Of a stretch of 64,000 bases of DNA, positions 9,447-18,785 are shown piece by piece. Below the pieces are notes generated by a model that saw only the letters and a program-made list of their open reading frames with translations, did no database searches and was not told the origin of the DNA. Made by a program: the position numbers and the translations under genes. Source of the DNA: Prosthecobacter algae (GTDB lineage: Bacteria > Verrucomicrobiota > Verrucomicrobiia > Verrucomicrobiales > Verrucomicrobiaceae); NCBI RefSeq assembly GCF_039542385.1, contig NZ_BAABIA010000002.1, positions 744,001 through 808,000 on the forward strand, given 5' to 3'. How positions within the stretch are numbered: the first letter of the stretch is position 1; every line of letters begins with the position of its first letter.

Positions 9447-11330
9447 TTACACTTCGAGCTGGATACCCAGTTCGCAGACCTGGCGTGGCGGAAGGTCAAA
9501 GTAACCCGTCGCTGGGCGTGACAAGCGGCTGAGGGTGACAAAGAGGCGCTTCCGCCAGCGGGCCATTTTGCCCGGCCCGTTGGTCAGCAGGATCTCGCGG
9601 CTCTGGTAAAAGGTGATGCCTGCGCGCTTCAGTTTGGTCTTCTCGCTGAGGGCCTGGCAGAGGTCATCAAACACCTGCGGTGACTCGGCAAAGCCATAGC
9701 GCAGCACCACGCGGTAAAACTCGTCGCAATGCTGCTCAATCTGGTGCCGGGTCTGGTCGCGAATGTGTGGCACATCTTCAAATTTAACGGTCAGGAGCAC
9801 CACCTGTTTATGCAGTGCCTTGTTATGCTTGAGATGGTGCAGCAGGGCAAGCGGCAGGCCATCTGCACTGGCGGACATGAAGACAGCGGTACCGGGAACG
9901 CGGATGATGCGGTCCTTTTGAATCTCATCCACCAGGTGCTGGACGGGCAGCCGCCCGCGCTGCATGGCCTGGAAAAGCACGGCTCGGCCATCCATCCAAG
10001 TCTTCATGATGATCCAGATGCCCGCCGCAACGACGAGCGGGAACCAAGCTCCCTGCATGAACTTCACGAGGCTTCCGGCAACATAACCAAACTCAATGAT
10101 CATGAAAATGAGCACCGGAATGAAGGCCTTCAAGAAGGGCCAGTCCCAGATGCGCCTTGCCACAAAGTAGAACAGGATGCTCGTCAGCAGCATTCCCAGG
10201 GAAACAGAAAGGCCGTAAGCCGAGGCCAGCGCACTGGAGGTCTTGAATCCGATGACCAGGGCGATGCAGGCCACCATGAGGAGGAAATTCACCTGCGGCA
10301 TGTAAATCTGGCCGCGCACATCCGGGTTGGTGTGGACGATCTTCAGGCGCGGCAGGTAACCGAGCTGCACAGCCTGCTGGGTGAGGGAAAACACCCCGGT
10401 GATCATAGCCTGGGAGGCAATGATGGTGGCGGCAGTGGCCAGGATAATCATCGGCACCAGCAGGCTCTCGGGCACCAGATTGAAAAAGGGATGTTCCATT
10501 GCAGCGGGATTACTGACGACTAAGGCCCCTTGTCCCAGATAATTCAAAGTCAGCGCTGGCCACACCAAAATAAACCAGGATTGCTGAAGTGGCTTGTGAC
10601 CAAAGTGACCGATATCGGCATACAGAGCTTCACAGCCCGTCACTGCCAGCAGCACCATACCCATAATGACAATACCGTGGTAGCCATGGTGGACGAGGTA
10701 CATCACACCCCAGTGAGGAGACAGTGCCTGGATCACATCTGGATGTTCAAGAAACCGATAGAGGCCCAGGCCTCCTAATGCGATGAACCAGACAATCATG
10801 ATAGGTCCGAAAGCCACGCCGATCTTGTCGGTGCCGTGCTTCTGAACGACAAAAAGGCCCATCAAAATGGTGACGGCGATAGGAACAACCCAATGCACAA
10901 ACCCGGGATTGATCTGCTTCAAACCTTCCACAGCAGAGAGCACTGAGATGGCCGGAGTGATCATGCCGTCACCGTAAAGCAGCGAAGCCCCGAAAAGCAC
11001 GACCATGAGCACGACCACCGCGCTTTTGGGTGACAGTGCCTCTTTCTTTGACCGGAGCAGCGATAGCAGGGCGAACACCCCTCCTTCTCCCTGGGCCGTT
11101 GCATAACTCAGCATGCTCAGATACTTCACCGCCACCATGATGGTGAGGGACCAGAACATGAGCGAGATCGGTCCATAGACCATCTCTACACCATGCACCG
11201 TAGGGTCGTAACCTGCATGGTCCAGACACTCCCTCAACGCATAGAGCGGGCTGGTGCCAATATCCCCGTACACGACTCCCAGGGCCACGAGGGCCAGAGA
11301 CCAATTGTTTGACGTTTTATGTTCGGACAT
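9447..11330 (-). CDS. kup: Low-affinity potassium transporter Kup
   Basis: 627 residues from MSEHKTSNNW; the in-frame start at 11414 would add 28 residues that do not look like the family. It shows the Kup hallmarks: LGVVYGDIGTSPLYALREC near the N-terminus, GEGGVFAL, LLYGDGMITPAISVLSAVEG, about 12 membrane helices to residue ~450, and a cytoplasmic C-terminal domain including VPGTAVFMSASADGLP. The protein imports K+ with H+ across the inner membrane. Length matches the family (~620-630). No ligand riboswitch is evident upstream. Confidence 0.95.
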   Translation of the reverse strand: MSEHKTSNNWSLALVALGVVYGDIGTSPLYALRECLDHAGYDPTVHGVEMVYGPISLMFWSLTIMVAVKYLSMLSYATAQGEGGVFALLSLLRSKKEALSPKSAVVVLMVVLFGASLLYGDGMITPAISVLSAVEGLKQINPGFVHWVVPIAVTILMGLFVVQKHGTDKIGVAFGPIMIVWFIALGGLGLYRFLEHPDVIQALSPHWGVMYLVHHGYHGIVIMGMVLLAVTGCEALYADIGHFGHKPLQQSWFILVWPALTLNYLGQGALVVSNPAAMEHPFFNLVPESLLVPMIILATAATIIASQAMITGVFSLTQQAVQLGYLPRLKIVHTNPDVRGQIYMPQVNFLLMVACIALVIGFKTSSALASAYGLSVSLGMLLTSILFYFVARRIWDWPFLKAFIPVLIFMIIEFGYVAGSLVKFMQGAWFPLVVAAGIWIIMKTWMDGRAVLFQAMQRGRLPVQHLVDEIQKDRIIRVPGTAVFMSASADGLPLALLHHLKHNKALHKQVVLLTVKFEDVPHIRDQTRHQIEQHCDEFYRVVLRYGFAESPQVFDDLCQALSEKTKLKRAGITFYQSREILLTNGPGKMARWRKRLFVTLSRLSRPATGYFDLPPRQVCELGIQLEV

Positions 11331-11589
11331 TGGATTCTCCGGAGCGGCCGGAGACCTGATGATGAAAGCCCCAAGTGGCCAACTAGCCGGGAACAGAAGG
11401 GGGAAATGTTCCAAAGAGCTTCATTCAGTCAGGCAAGATTGATGACGAGGAACAGGGAGATCACAGGCAGACAATCCGGTGATCCCAATGTCAGTCTCAT
11501 GCATCTTCAATACTAGACACAGAGAATCGGGTTCATCAACTCAAGTCCGCAACTCTTCATGAGAAGAGGTCCTGTCCGGGACGGTGGGG

Positions 11590-11625
11590 CATAAAAAACG
11601 GGTGAGGTCTTGCGACCTCACCCGT
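11590..11625 (-). terminator. Intrinsic terminator of tgt-yajC-secDF
   Basis: A perfect 12-bp stem (ACGGGTGAGGTC / GACCTCACCCGT, 11598-11625) with a 4-nt loop is followed on the minus strand by TTTTTTAT. It lies 20 bp after the secDF stop and closes the operon. Confidence 0.9.
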
Positions 11626-11644
11626 GGAAGGATTCTCCGGCAGA

Positions 11645-14020
11645 TTAAGCCTGGGCCTTGGCTGCGGCGATGGCGGCCTGGGCTTTTTCAGCTTCGATCT
11701 GCGCGTCCAGAACCTGGCGCTTGAGGCTGGTGCCAGTCTTTTTCGCATACCACAGCACAAGCGGGCTAGCGATGAAGATGGAGGAGTAGGTACCGAGAAG
11801 CACACCGATGGTGATCGGCACGGCGAACTCGAGCATGGCTGGATTGCCCAGGAACAGGAGGACGACCATCGGAGCCAAGGCGGTCGGACCCGTGAGGAGG
11901 GTACGGCTGAGGGTCTTGCAGATGGCGTCGTTCATCAGCTCGCGGGTGCTGCCGCCGACACCCTTCTGGATGTTTTCACGGATACGGTCGAAGACCACGA
12001 TGGTGTCGTTGATGGAGTAACCGGCGATGGTCAGCATGGCACCCACGTGGATGAGGCTGAGTTCCTGGCCGAAGAGGACACAAAGGCCGGGTACCATGAG
12101 CACGTCATGCGCCAGGGCCACGATGGCACCCAGGGCGAAGGCGAACTCAAAGCGGAACATCAGGTAAACGAAGATGGCGATAAGCGCGACGATCAGCGCG
12201 ATGATGGAAGTCTTGGCGGCTTCATCCCCGATGACGGCACCCACGCGGCTGCCCTGGGTGCCTTCCACCTGGTCGGCAAACTTGGCCTTCACGGCCTGTT
12301 CAATGACGGGACCGGCCTCGAATTCACTGCGGATGGCGATGACATCACCACCCGTGGCGTTGCCCTTGCGCTGGATGTAGTAGCTGCCGATGTCTTTGCC
12401 ATCGGGCAGCTTCAGGTCTTTGAGGACGGTGCTCAGCTCGCTGTCGGTGATGGCTTTGCCGGCCTTCAGTTCGACGTGGGTGAGACCACCGCCACGGAAA
12501 TCAATGCCCAGGCTGGCCTTGCCCTTCACAGCCAGGGTAGCGAAGGAGATGGCCGTGACCACCAGGGAAGCGATGATGAAACCCTTGGCCTTGGCCAGGA
12601 TGTCGAAGACGCCATCTGGGAAAAGCTTCACGGTGGAGATGCTCTTGAGCAGGCCTTTATCGATGACCCACATGAAGATCACGCGGGTGACGATGAGGGC
12701 ACCGACCATAGAGGAAAGGAGACCGATCATCAGGGTGACCGCGAAGCCCTTCACCAGACCGCCGGCGATGACGAACAGGATGATCGCAGAGATCAGCGTG
12801 GTGATGTTGGAGTCAGCAATGGCGGAGAAGGCTTTCTCATAAGCGGACTCCAGAGCACCCGAGATGGTCTTGCCTGCCTCGCGTTCCTCACGGAGACGTT
12901 CGTAGATCAGCACGTTGGCATCCACGGCCATGCCGATGGTGAGGACGATACCAGCGATGCCGGGCATGGTGAGTGTGAACCCGAAGAGGGACATGCCACC
13001 GAAGAGGATGGCCAAGTTGATCACCAGACCGACGATGGCGATCAGGCCGGCCATGCGATAAACGAAGAGCATGAACAGCGTGGTGATGCCCAGGCCGGCG
13101 ATGCCGACCCACTTGCCCTGATTGATGGAGGACTGGCCGTAAGAAGCGGAGACGGCGCTTTCAGACAGGATCGTCATCGGGTTTTCCAGGGGGTTTTCCA
13201 GCAGGCTGGCCAGCGTGCGGGCTTCCTGCTCCTTGAAACGGCCGCTAATGACAGCGGTGCCGCCAAAGCGGTCGGTCTGAAGGGTCGGGGCTGAGATGAT
13301 TTCTTTATCCACGATGATGGCCAACTGGCGGCCACGGTTCACGGCAGCGACTTCGTCGAAGAGCTTGGCACCGGTGCTGTCGAAGTTCAGGATGACCTTC
13401 CAGCCTTCAGCGTCATACGTTGCGAAAGCTTCCTTCACATACTTGCCTTCCATGTCGGCGCGGTTGCCCACGGTCTCGGTGCCACGTTCTGGGAGCTCTT
13501 TGCCCTGCTCGTCCTTCTGGACTTTGTACTTCAGGTCCTCGGTGCCGGGAGTGCGTGGCTGGCCGGGGGCGTTTTGGGGCTTGACGATGCGGAACTCCAG
13601 AAAGGCGACCTGCTGGATCTTCTGACGCACGTCGGCAAATTCTTCGGCCTTCACCCCGGGCATCTGGATGAGGATGCGGTCATCCCCCTGTGGCTGCATG
13701 GTGAGGTCTTTGTTGCCTTCGGAGTTGAGGCGTTTTTCCAGGATGGCGATGGCCTGCTGGACGGAACTCTGGGTGACGGGCTTGGGGCTGCCGTCGTCCG
13801 ACTTGCCGGGCTCCAGGCGCACGACGAATTCACTGCCGCCCTGAAGGTCAATGCCTAGCTTGATGCCCATGCTGTTGACCGTCCACAAGGCAAAGGCCGT
13901 GGCGAGCAGGATCAGCACGGAGCCATACCTGCGCTTGCGGTCGTGCATCGTCGTGCCGACGTAAAAAAGGAGCAGCAGGAGGATGGAGGCTCCGACGAGG
14001 AAGGTTGAGATGGCGGCCAT
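11645..14020 (-). CDS. secDF: Fused protein translocase subunit SecDF
   Basis: 791 residues combining SecD and SecF. The SecD half has the N-terminal helix, KLGIDLQGGSEFVVRLEPG, a large periplasmic region (~60-330), and GIVLTIGMAVDANVLIYERLREE in its membrane part. The SecF half begins near residue 520 with GIDFRGGGLTHVEL and ends with GYSINDTIVVFDRIREN and several helices, twelve in all. The C-terminus is Ala/Lys-rich. SecDF uses the proton gradient to pull exported proteins through SecYEG. Fusion is normal in Verrucomicrobia and many Gram-positives. It lies 72 bp after yajC in the tgt-yajC-secDF order typical of bacteria. Confidence 0.95.
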   Translation of the reverse strand: MAAISTFLVGASILLLLLFYVGTTMHDRKRRYGSVLILLATAFALWTVNSMGIKLGIDLQGGSEFVVRLEPGKSDDGSPKPVTQSSVQQAIAILEKRLNSEGNKDLTMQPQGDDRILIQMPGVKAEEFADVRQKIQQVAFLEFRIVKPQNAPGQPRTPGTEDLKYKVQKDEQGKELPERGTETVGNRADMEGKYVKEAFATYDAEGWKVILNFDSTGAKLFDEVAAVNRGRQLAIIVDKEIISAPTLQTDRFGGTAVISGRFKEQEARTLASLLENPLENPMTILSESAVSASYGQSSINQGKWVGIAGLGITTLFMLFVYRMAGLIAIVGLVINLAILFGGMSLFGFTLTMPGIAGIVLTIGMAVDANVLIYERLREEREAGKTISGALESAYEKAFSAIADSNITTLISAIILFVIAGGLVKGFAVTLMIGLLSSMVGALIVTRVIFMWVIDKGLLKSISTVKLFPDGVFDILAKAKGFIIASLVVTAISFATLAVKGKASLGIDFRGGGLTHVELKAGKAITDSELSTVLKDLKLPDGKDIGSYYIQRKGNATGGDVIAIRSEFEAGPVIEQAVKAKFADQVEGTQGSRVGAVIGDEAAKTSIIALIVALIAIFVYLMFRFEFAFALGAIVALAHDVLMVPGLCVLFGQELSLIHVGAMLTIAGYSINDTIVVFDRIRENIQKGVGGSTRELMNDAICKTLSRTLLTGPTALAPMVVLLFLGNPAMLEFAVPITIGVLLGTYSSIFIASPLVLWYAKKTGTSLKRQVLDAQIEAEKAQAAIAAAKAQA

Positions 14021-14092
14021 GGTGGATTGATTGGAGAGAGGGAAAGGGGCTCAGTGCCCAGAGGGGCACGGCGGGAAGCTGGGCGGAACGGA

Positions 14093-14428
14093 TCAGGCGG
14101 TGGTGGCTTCGACCACGTCGGATTTTTTGCTGACGGAGGCAATCGCGCCACGGTCGTATTCGATCTTCACATTGTCGGCCACCTTGATCATCACGGTGCG
14201 ATCCTTGACGCTGGTAATGATGCCGTGTTCGCCGCCATTGAGGACGACATGGTCGCCGACCTTGACATTGCTGATGAGCTTTTCGTGCTCCTTCTGCTTC
14301 ATGCGCTGAGGGCGGATGAGCACGAAGTACATCATCACGAACATCAACGCCATCATGATGAAGGTCGTGGAGCTGTTCTGGGCCGGCGGTGCCGCCTGAG
14401 CGAGGAGAGGGAGGAAAATGGGGGTCAT
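14093..14428 (-). CDS. yajC: Preprotein translocase subunit YajC
   Basis: 111 residues. One N-terminal membrane helix (~20-42, MMALMFVMMYFVLIRPQRMK) ends in the family's RPQ-K motif; the cytoplasmic part has KVGDHVVLNGGEHGIITSV and a Val-rich tail. YajC associates with SecDF in the inner membrane. Its start overlaps the tgt stop by ATGA. Confidence 0.95.
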   Translation of the reverse strand: MTPIFLPLLAQAAPPAQNSSTTFIMMALMFVMMYFVLIRPQRMKQKEHEKLISNVKVGDHVVLNGGEHGIITSVKDRTVMIKVADNVKIEYDRGAIASVSKKSDVVEATTA

Positions 14429-15564
14429 GGATCGGTGGTTTCGGGACGGGTTTGGTAACGGGCGACGACTTCCTCGCGGAAGTCAGCAAAGCAACCTTGT
14501 TCGATGGCTGAGCGTGCCCTGGCGGCAAGGGACAGGTAGAAATGCAGATTGTGCAGGGAAATCAACCGCAAACCCAAGACCTCCTGGGTATTGATGAGAT
14601 GGCGGATGTAGGCCCTGGAAAAGCCCTGGCAGAGGGGGTGGGTGTCCTCAGCGAGAGGACGGAAGTCTTTGGCAAATTTGTTGTTCCGCAGGTTCAGCGT
14701 GCCTTCATGAGTGAAAGCGGTGCCATTTCGGGCGAGCCGGGTGGGCAGCACGCAGTCGAACATGTCAATGCCACGGGCGATCAGCTCCACCATCTGCGGC
14801 GGGGTGCCAAGGCCCATGGCGTAACGGGCTTGGTTTTGCGGCAGCAGCGGGCAAGTCCACTCGGCGATGCGCATCATGTCCTCTTCCGGCTCACCCACGC
14901 TGAGGCCGCCGATGGCGTATCCGCTAAAGCCCATGGCCACCATTTCCCGGGCACAACGCTCGCGCAGATCCTGGAAGGTGCTGCCCTGAACGATGCCAAA
15001 ATGCAACTGCGCGCCACCGCCGGTCTGCGGCTGGTGCTGGTCAATCCAATCGCGGCAGCGGCGTGCCCAGCGCAGGGTCAGCTCCATGCTGCTGCGGGCA
15101 TCCTCAGGCTTGCAGGGCCAGGGCGTGCATTCATCAAAAAGCATAGCGATGTCGCTGCCCAGGGTGGCCTGGATTTCCATGGCGACTTCCGGCCCTAGAA
15201 ACATAGGGCTACCATCCACGTGATTATTAAAGTAGCAGCCTTCTTCCTTGAGCTTGCGCAGCTTGGCGAGGGAGAAGACCTGGAAACCGCCGCTGTCCGT
15301 GAGGATGGGGCGGTCCCAGTTCATGAATTTGTGCAGACCACCCGCTGCGCCGATGATCTCCGTCCCAGGCCGTACCCACAGGTGGTAGGTATTGCCCAGG
15401 ATGATTTGGGCATTCAGGGAGCGCAGCTCTTCTGGATGCACGGCCTTCACCGTGGCCTGGGTGCCGACAGGCATGAAAATGGGCGTCTCGATCACGCCAT
15501 GAGGCGTCGTCAACCGTCCGCGCCGGGCGGAAGAGTTGGGATCGGTGGCCAGAAGTTCAAACAT
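14425..15564 (-). CDS. tgt: tRNA-guanine transglycosylase (queuosine pathway)
   Basis: 379 residues from MFELLATDPNSS; the longer frame from 15615 lacks family sequence. Tgt swaps G34 for preQ1 in GUN-anticodon tRNAs. Visible motifs: TPIFMPVGTQATVKAV, ILTDSGGFQVFSL (catalytic-base Asp), the GYAIGGLSVGEP pocket, and DMFDCVLPTRLARNG with the nucleophile Asp. The zinc site is unusual: where the family has CxCxxC, this protein reads EDTHPLCQGFSRAY, so only the last Cys is kept, with Asp and His at the two other places, while the later zinc His (SLHNL) is present. It is first in the operon with yajC and secDF. Confidence 0.93.
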   Translation of the reverse strand: MFELLATDPNSSARRGRLTTPHGVIETPIFMPVGTQATVKAVHPEELRSLNAQIILGNTYHLWVRPGTEIIGAAGGLHKFMNWDRPILTDSGGFQVFSLAKLRKLKEEGCYFNNHVDGSPMFLGPEVAMEIQATLGSDIAMLFDECTPWPCKPEDARSSMELTLRWARRCRDWIDQHQPQTGGGAQLHFGIVQGSTFQDLRERCAREMVAMGFSGYAIGGLSVGEPEEDMMRIAEWTCPLLPQNQARYAMGLGTPPQMVELIARGIDMFDCVLPTRLARNGTAFTHEGTLNLRNNKFAKDFRPLAEDTHPLCQGFSRAYIRHLINTQEVLGLRLISLHNLHFYLSLAARARSAIEQGCFADFREEVVARYQTRPETTDP

Positions 15565-15984
15565 GCAAGTAGGTAAAAGGGCGCGGAGTGTGGCGGACAA
15601 AGCGCCGGGTGTCAAAGGGGGAGCGCGGGGGAGCGGGATTTAAGGGAGAGGTAGGCAGCCCTGAAGGAGGCACCCTGGTTTGTGTGGTTGCTGCTCTTTT
15701 TAAAAGAGGAGCGGGGATGGGGAAAAGGATTCGAAATCTCCCCACCTGGGGATTTTTGGCGATAACACACTGATTATCAATCCCTTACCGATGGGGATAC
15801 AATCCCCATGGCATCCCCATCCGGGGAAATTTGGGGAGAAAGCCTGGGGATGAGAGGTGAGACCGCCGGACGCAGCACGCGCAGGCGAAGGCGGGAAAAG
15901 GGAGCGCAAGCAGAACCGAACATTTTCAAACATTATTTAACATCCGCCCAGGAGGGACATCTGGCAAGCGAGGAATGGGGCCGT
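15565..15984. other. Intergenic region with short inverted repeats
   Basis: 420 bp between the tgt start and the stop of the PrsW-like gene, with no convincing gene. It holds TCTCCCCACCTGGGGATTTTT near 15737-15760 (a hairpin followed by T's on the plus strand) and, at 15791-15820, one ATGGGGAT followed by two ATCCCCAT. These may be terminator or operator sites for the tgt promoter; neither is certain. Confidence 0.35.
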
Positions 15985-17589
15985 TCAAACCCCCAGTCTT
16001 CGCCAATAAATGAAGGCGATGGGGAACATGGCGACGCACTCGGTAGCCGCTGCGGCCAGGAGCTGACGGTCCGGGGTGCGGATGGAGATGGTGAGGAAGA
16101 TGGCGGCCAGGAGCAGGGCGGTGCCGATGATGAAGATGGCGGCGGGGGAGATCCATTGGCGGCTGCGCGGGCACTCCTGATCCACCAGGTCCAGGAAATG
16201 CCAAGCCATGTAGGCGAGGAGGACCGTGGAAAGGATGTAAATGCCCTGCGCGAAGGTGACGGTGCTGGCATAGTTGTAACAGCCATGGACGAGAACAACG
16301 GCCATGAAGGTGACGAGAAAGCGGTCCGCCGTATTGAAGCGGGAACGCAGAAGCACGTAGAGAGCGTGCGTGGAGGTGCCGGTGAGGGCGGCATGGAGGA
16401 AATTGGCCGTAAACAGGCGTGCCAGGGCGACACCGCCTTCATACTGGAGGTAGTAGTTGATATTTTCCTCCAAGGCGAAGCCGAGGCCCACGAAAGCACC
16501 CACCATGAGGGCACCGCCCGGAGGCCGACGATGCAGCAACCACGGCATGAAAAGGGAGGCGAGCAGCAGTTTGCTGAGTTCCTCCCGCATGCCGACGCCG
16601 CCAATCTGGTACCAGAGGTCGTAAGGGAAAGGGGCGTCCTTCCGGATGCCCAGGGCGACCTCCTGCCAGGAGGAGATGAGCATCACCGGCCAGACACTGA
16701 GGATACCCGCCAGCAAGGGCAACAAGGGCGACACCCAGCGCCAGCGCCCCTGCACGCCATGGAGCACCAGGATGATATACCAGATGGAGGCTGCCAGGAG
16801 AGCGACGGCCAGCGTGCCCCAGGGGGCGCTGAACAGGAAACGGTACTTCAGCAGGGCTTCCCATTGCAGACGATAGTCGCCCATGATGGCGGCGGCGTGC
16901 TGACGTGCCTCTGGCTCGATGGAATACCACCAGTCCGGCTGCGCGGCGATCTGGCGGAGGACGGGCACGTCTTTGAGAACGATGGCGAGATGAAAGGCGG
17001 AATCGCGCACTAGCCCGGGCTGGGGAAAGAAACTGGCCTCCCGCATGAGGGCGGCCAGGGAGGCGGAAGGGTCGCGCTCCTGCATCTGATAGGCCTGGAT
17101 GAGATTGGCTGTGATGAGGGGCGAGGGCTGCGCGGCCTTTTCACTCAGGGCCTGGGTAAGGGCGACCTCGTGACTGAGGGCGGCCTGGATGAAATCCCGC
17201 CAGAGCTGCTGGACGGCGGGATCGGCAGAGTGCCGGACCAGCAAGGGCTGGATGTCATAACCGGCGAGCTGACCCTCGCGCCCGAAGTCCTCCAGAGTGG
17301 TGGTTTTGACCTCGAGCACTTCGGCAATGTGATGGATCTGGGCCGTCACCTGATGCAGCCAACTGACCAGTTCATGCGGGGTGGGCTTTTCCGCCCGCTG
17401 GAGTTCCTGCCACTGCTGGCGAATCTTTTGCTCCACCGGATCCACCGTGATGTGGCGCCCTGTGTCCGGACTGACGGCGATGATGAGCAAGGCCACAATG
17501 AAACTGCCGCCGGCGATGGCCAGGGCCAGACGCTTGAGGAAGCCACTGTTGCGGCTCAGGGAATGGATGGATGCGCGCCAGCCGGTCAT
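15985..17589 (-). CDS. PrsW-family intramembrane metalloprotease-like protein
   Basis: 534 residues. One membrane helix (~18-40) is followed by a long helical, soluble region (45-250) and then at least seven helices. The membrane part carries the PrsW/CAAX-like residues: REELSK (335-340), GFALEENINYY (371-380), a His in NFLHAALTG (399) and a His in VLVHGCYNY (435). PrsW-type enzymes cleave membrane anti-sigma factors or related proteins; no anti-sigma gene is seen nearby. The long N-terminal helical domain is larger than in classical PrsW (~220 residues total). It overlaps the mtnA stop by ATGA, so the two are co-translated. Confidence 0.8.
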   Translation of the reverse strand: MTGWRASIHSLSRNSGFLKRLALAIAGGSFIVALLIIAVSPDTGRHITVDPVEQKIRQQWQELQRAEKPTPHELVSWLHQVTAQIHHIAEVLEVKTTTLEDFGREGQLAGYDIQPLLVRHSADPAVQQLWRDFIQAALSHEVALTQALSEKAAQPSPLITANLIQAYQMQERDPSASLAALMREASFFPQPGLVRDSAFHLAIVLKDVPVLRQIAAQPDWWYSIEPEARQHAAAIMGDYRLQWEALLKYRFLFSAPWGTLAVALLAASIWYIILVLHGVQGRWRWVSPLLPLLAGILSVWPVMLISSWQEVALGIRKDAPFPYDLWYQIGGVGMREELSKLLLASLFMPWLLHRRPPGGALMVGAFVGLGFALEENINYYLQYEGGVALARLFTANFLHAALTGTSTHALYVLLRSRFNTADRFLVTFMAVVLVHGCYNYASTVTFAQGIYILSTVLLAYMAWHFLDLVDQECPRSRQWISPAAIFIIGTALLLAAIFLTISIRTPDRQLLAAAATECVAMFPIAFIYWRRLGV

Positions 17590-18692
17590 GAGAGGGAGGG
17601 AATGGAGCCGGATGCCTGCGGGTGCAAGGCGCAGATGGCGGTCTCAGTGGTAGGGCAGAGGCCACGCTCTGTGATGAGGCCAGTGACAAGACGGGCAGGG
17701 GTGACATCGAAGGCGTAATTGGCGGCCGGTGAGCCAGGGGAGACGATGCGCAAGGTCTCGACCGACCCGCTTTCGGCGATGCCTTCCAGGTGGGTCACTT
17801 CCTCGGCCCCGCGCTGCTCAATGGGGATGCCCTGCACGCCATCGCGGAGCGTCCAGTCAAAGGTGGAACTGGGCAGGGCGACATAAAAAGGAACGCCATT
17901 GTCCTGGGCGGCCAGGGCTTTGAGATAGGTGCCAATTTTGTTGGCCACATCGCCGCTGCGGGTGACACGGTCTGCCCCGGTGATGACGAGATCCACCTGG
18001 CCATGCTGCATGAGGTGGCCGCCGGTGTTGTCGGCAATGACGGTGTGTGGCACGCCCTGCTGGGCGAGTTCCCAGGCAGTGAGGCGCGCGCCCTGATTGC
18101 GCGGGCGGGTTTCATCCACCCAGACGTGGACGGGGATGCCTGCGGCGTGGGCGGCATAGATGGGGGCGGTGGCGGAGCCGTGATCCACAAAGGCCAGCCA
18201 GCCGGCATTGCAATGGGTGAGGACATGGACGACCTGGCCGGGCTTTCGGGAAGCGATGGCGCGGATGATTTCCAAACCGTGACCACCGATGGCGGCACAG
18301 GCGGCGGCGTCTTCATCGGCGATGGTTTCGGCGGTGAGGCGGGCGGTGGCGACCCGGTTTTCAAACCCGGCGGCCTGGATGGCGGTGAGCTGGCGATTCA
18401 CTGCCCAGCTCAAATTCACGGCGGTGGGGCGGGTGATGATGAGGCTGTCTGCCAGGGAGCGGAGTTGATCCGGTGTAGCGGCTTCGCGGGCGGCCAACCA
18501 CATGCCGTAAGCTGCGGTGGCACCGATGAGGCCAGCGCCGCGCACGGCCATGTCGCGAATGGCCACGGCCACGTCCGCCACAGTGTGGAGATCGAGCAGG
18601 TCAAAGGACCAGGGGAGGCGGCGTTGATCAATGATGCGGACGCTTTCCTCCTGAAGCCAGACGGTGCGATACGGGGTGCCGGAAACGAGCAT
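17586..18692 (-). CDS. mtnA: S-methyl-5-thioribose-1-phosphate isomerase
   Basis: 368 residues from MLVSGTPYRTVW. MtnA turns methylthioribose-1-phosphate into methylthioribulose-1-phosphate in methionine salvage. It keeps RDMAVRGAGLIG near the N-terminus, the catalytic Cys in LTHCNAGWLA, and the catalytic Asp in ITGADRVTRSGDVANKIGTY, all eIF2B-alpha-like fold signatures. No other salvage gene is next to it. It is divergent from the FAD oxidase across 93 bp. Confidence 0.93.
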   Translation of the reverse strand: MLVSGTPYRTVWLQEESVRIIDQRRLPWSFDLLDLHTVADVAVAIRDMAVRGAGLIGATAAYGMWLAAREAATPDQLRSLADSLIITRPTAVNLSWAVNRQLTAIQAAGFENRVATARLTAETIADEDAAACAAIGGHGLEIIRAIASRKPGQVVHVLTHCNAGWLAFVDHGSATAPIYAAHAAGIPVHVWVDETRPRNQGARLTAWELAQQGVPHTVIADNTGGHLMQHGQVDLVITGADRVTRSGDVANKIGTYLKALAAQDNGVPFYVALPSSTFDWTLRDGVQGIPIEQRGAEEVTHLEGIAESGSVETLRIVSPGSPAANYAFDVTPARLVTGLITERGLCPTTETAICALHPQASGSIPSLS

Positions 18693-18785
18693 GCGCTGAC
18701 TGAGGGGAGCGGCAGCCAGTGCGCAAGAGCGATGTGGGCCGCGCAGAAATCTTGCGTGCGCGGCGCACCCCATGCACGGTGGCTG

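Noticed and set aside
11331-11589. Potassium or cyclic-di-AMP riboswitch upstream of kup
   Set aside because: No conserved ydaO-type or other riboswitch core could be seen.
11624-13294. A 556-codon open frame on the plus strand
   Set aside because: It is the reverse of secDF, acidic and of low complexity, with no family pattern.
17790-18785. N-terminal extension of the GlcD-like oxidase by over 330 residues
   Set aside because: This part is the complement of mtnA; family sequence begins at the Met at 18786.
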